A stretch of DNA of 7,321 bases from DAOUAG01 sp034432935 (GTDB lineage: Bacteria; Chloroflexota; Dehalococcoidia; SM23-28-2; RBG-16-64-32), in the NCBI GenBank assembly GCA_034432935.1, contig DAOUBD010000003.1, forward strand, positions 1 through 7,321. The letters are read 5' to 3'. Shown one piece after another: positions 5,940 through 7,321 of the stretch. Position numbers and translations under genes: made by a program. Positions within the stretch are counted from its first letter, which is position 1. Every line of letters begins with the position of its first letter. Under the pieces are notes generated by a model. That model had not been told where the DNA came from. It did not search any database and was given only the letters and a program-made list of their open reading frames with translations.

Positions 5940-6509
5940 ATGAAGGAGGGAGCCGCGGGAGCGCCCGCTGTCGAGACCGGGGGGCAGCGCGCCGGCCGCC
6001 GCCTGCTGCCCTTCCTCAGGCGTAACGTGACGCCCCGCCTCAGCGCCGCCCTTGCCCTCTGGCGGGTCGAGGCCCGCCTCGCCCTGCCTACCTCCCTCTT
6101 TCTAGTAGCGACGATGGGACGATGGAACGGGGCCCTGGCCATGGGCGGCATCATGGCCGTCTATGCCGCCGTCTTCTTGTTCCTTCTCGAAGGCGAGAGG
6201 GCGTTGGAGGAGATACGCTTATGGCTCGCCAAGCGCCGATGGGCCCGCCGCTACGTGTTGCCCCTGGCCGAGGGGCAAGGCCGGAGCGGCAACGTGCACC
6301 GCCTCCTGGCGCTGCCGGCTTCGGTGCTCCTCTTCGGCCCCTTCTGGCGAGCCCTCACGTATCATCTGATGGGCATGCGGCGCCTCCCTGCCTACGCCCT
6401 GTCCGTGGGGGGTAGCATCCCCCACTCCCTCCTCTGGACCGGTGTCTTCGTTGGCGGCCTCTGGGAGGCGGTGCTGCGCCCTCTGTTGCAGCGGGCCGGC
6501 CTCTGGTAA
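5940..6509 (+). CDS. Uncharacterised small integral membrane protein
   Basis: I do not recognise this 189-residue protein. Residues 1-45 are basic and non-hydrophobic (several Arg, no signal peptide). Hydrophobic stretches follow at about 46-59, 66-84, 121-140 and 150-176, separated by a charged stretch (about 85-120) rich in Arg, Glu and Trp. This suggests two membrane hairpins with a cytoplasmic loop. The second half contains GPFWRALTYHLMGMRR and LSVGGSIPHSLLWTG. Such a glycine/proline-rich pattern somewhat recalls the small multidrug export (PF06695-like) family, but this is a weak impression. The ATG at 5940 lies 9 bases after the thpR stop and lacks a good ribosome binding site. An AGGAGGG at 5944-5950 sits inside the gene and serves no nearby in-frame start. 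Translation by reinitiation after thpR is plausible. It converges on galE with a 4-base gap. Confidence 0.75.
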   Translation: MKEGAAGAPAVETGGQRAGRRLLPFLRRNVTPRLSAALALWRVEARLALPTSLFLVATMGRWNGALAMGGIMAVYAAVFLFLLEGERALEEIRLWLAKRRWARRYVLPLAEGQGRSGNVHRLLALPASVLLFGPFWRALTYHLMGMRRLPAYALSVGGSIPHSLLWTGVFVGGLWEAVLRPLLQRAGLW

Positions 6510-6513
6510 CCCG

Positions 6514-7321
6514 CTAGTCGCGATAGCCGGCCGGGTGGGCCTGATGCCAGCGCCACGCCGATAGGATGATCTCGCCAAGATCCGTGTGCCGGGGCCGCCA
6601 GCCCAGCACCTCTTGCGCGCGTTGGCTGGAGGCCACTAGGGCCGCGGGGTCGCCCGGACGCCTGGGTTCCTCCCGGACCGGGATCGGATGGCCCGTGACC
6701 TTGCGGGCGGTCTCTATGACCTCCCGGTTGGAGAACCCGCGGCCGTTGCCCAGGTTGAAGACGCCGCTAGCCGAAGCCGTCATCTCCAGCGCCAAGAGGT
6801 GGGCTTCGGCAAGGTCCGACACGTGGACGTAGTCCCGGATGCAGGTGCCGTCAGGGGTCGCATAGTCGGTGCCGAAAAGAGGGATGGAGGGGCGTTGGCC
6901 CAGGGCCACGGCCAGCACGTTAGGGATCAGGTGCGTCTCCGGCCGATGGTCTTCCCCGCGCCTCTCGGTGGCGCCGGCGGCGTTGAAGTAACGCAGGGAT
7001 ACGTAGCGGAGGCCTGCCTGCCGCTCGTACCAGGGGAGCATACGCTCTACGGCCGCCTTGGTTTCGCCGTAAGGGTTGACGGGGCGTATGGGCGCGTCCT
7101 CCGGTATGGGGACGCCATCGGGTTCCCCGTAGACCGCGGCGCTGGAGCTGAAGACAAAGCGCAGGACGCCGTGGGTGACCATAGCGTTGAGGAGGGCTAT
7201 GGCACCGCCGATGTTGTTGGCGAAGTAGCGCCCGGGTTGCCTCACGGACTCCCCAGCCTGGATGTAGCCGCCATAGTGGATTACGGCGTGGAAATCGTGG
7301 CTGGCCATAAGGCGCCCCAAG
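6514..7321 (-). CDS. galE: UDP-glucose 4-epimerase (partial; N-terminal end outside window)
   Basis: This is an extended short-chain dehydrogenase/reductase that interconverts UDP-glucose and UDP-galactose with bound NAD, supplying galactose for polysaccharides or the Leloir pathway. The 268 visible codons enter from the right edge; the Rossmann GxxGxxG nucleotide-binding motif is missing because it lies beyond 7321. No start codon should be placed here: the TTG at 7320-7318 is simply an internal leucine. Visible are FSSSAAVYGEP (57-67 of the fragment) with the catalytic Ser, the YxxxK pair in NPYGETK (Tyr84, Lys88), RYFNAAGA (110-117), and the substrate-binding HRPETHLIP (125-133). GTDYATPDGTCIRDYVHVSDLA and NLGNGRGFSN follow, all characteristic of GalE. 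The segment usually reading HFAA is HYGG here (15-18). The stop is TAG at 6516-6514. Its promoter is outside the window. Confidence 0.92.
   Translation of the reverse strand, partial: LGRLMASHDFHAVIHYGGYIQAGESVRQPGRYFANNIGGAIALLNAMVTHGVLRFVFSSSAAVYGEPDGVPIPEDAPIRPVNPYGETKAAVERMLPWYERQAGLRYVSLRYFNAAGATERRGEDHRPETHLIPNVLAVALGQRPSIPLFGTDYATPDGTCIRDYVHVSDLAEAHLLALEMTASASGVFNLGNGRGFSNREVIETARKVTGHPIPVREEPRRPGDPAALVASSQRAQEVLGWRPRHTDLGEIILSAWRWHQAHPAGYRD

Overview
The window is a gene-dense, high-GC stretch (roughly two thirds G+C by eye) of a bacterial chromosome. The split transketolase, the FGGY-type kinase tail and the general protein character would fit an uncultured or thermophilic Chloroflexota-like lineage, but no marker gene is present and this is only a guess. 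Eight protein-coding genes are supported, two of them cut by the window edges. I see no RNA genes, CRISPR arrays, insertion sequences or long repeats, and no gap over 300 bases lacks a gene.

Region 1 (1-1515, + strand): the last 32 codons of a probable FGGY sugar kinase, then 13 bases later a complete PLP-dependent lyase that closely resembles eukaryotic sphingosine-1-phosphate lyase without its membrane anchor. This is the most notable gene here.

Region 2 (1538-4425, - strand): an operon read right to left, with transketolase N-terminal subunit, transketolase C-terminal subunit (sharing one base of a TGATG junction) and a cation diffusion facilitator (CDF) transporter. A good sigma70-type promoter (TTGCCA, 18 bases, TATAAT) lies just upstream. 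It implies that the N subunit starts at a TTG at 4362, not at the longer reading 4425.

Region 3 (4474-6509, + strand): reading away from the transketolase promoter is an amidohydrolase gene, overlapped by ATGA with an RNA 2',3'-cyclic phosphodiesterase gene (thpR), then 9 bases later a small unrecognised membrane protein.

Region 4 (6514-7321, - strand): a UDP-glucose 4-epimerase (galE) cut at its N-terminal end by the window edge, convergent with region 3 with a 4-base gap.

Taken together this is mostly central and accessory sugar-phosphate metabolism (kinase, transketolase, GalE) mixed with housekeeping genes. I find no convincing new defence or mobile system. Items worth a second look are the bacterial S1P-lyase-like enzyme next to a sugar kinase, a substituted residue in the CDF metal site, an apparent insertion in the transketolase N subunit, and the uncharacterised membrane protein.
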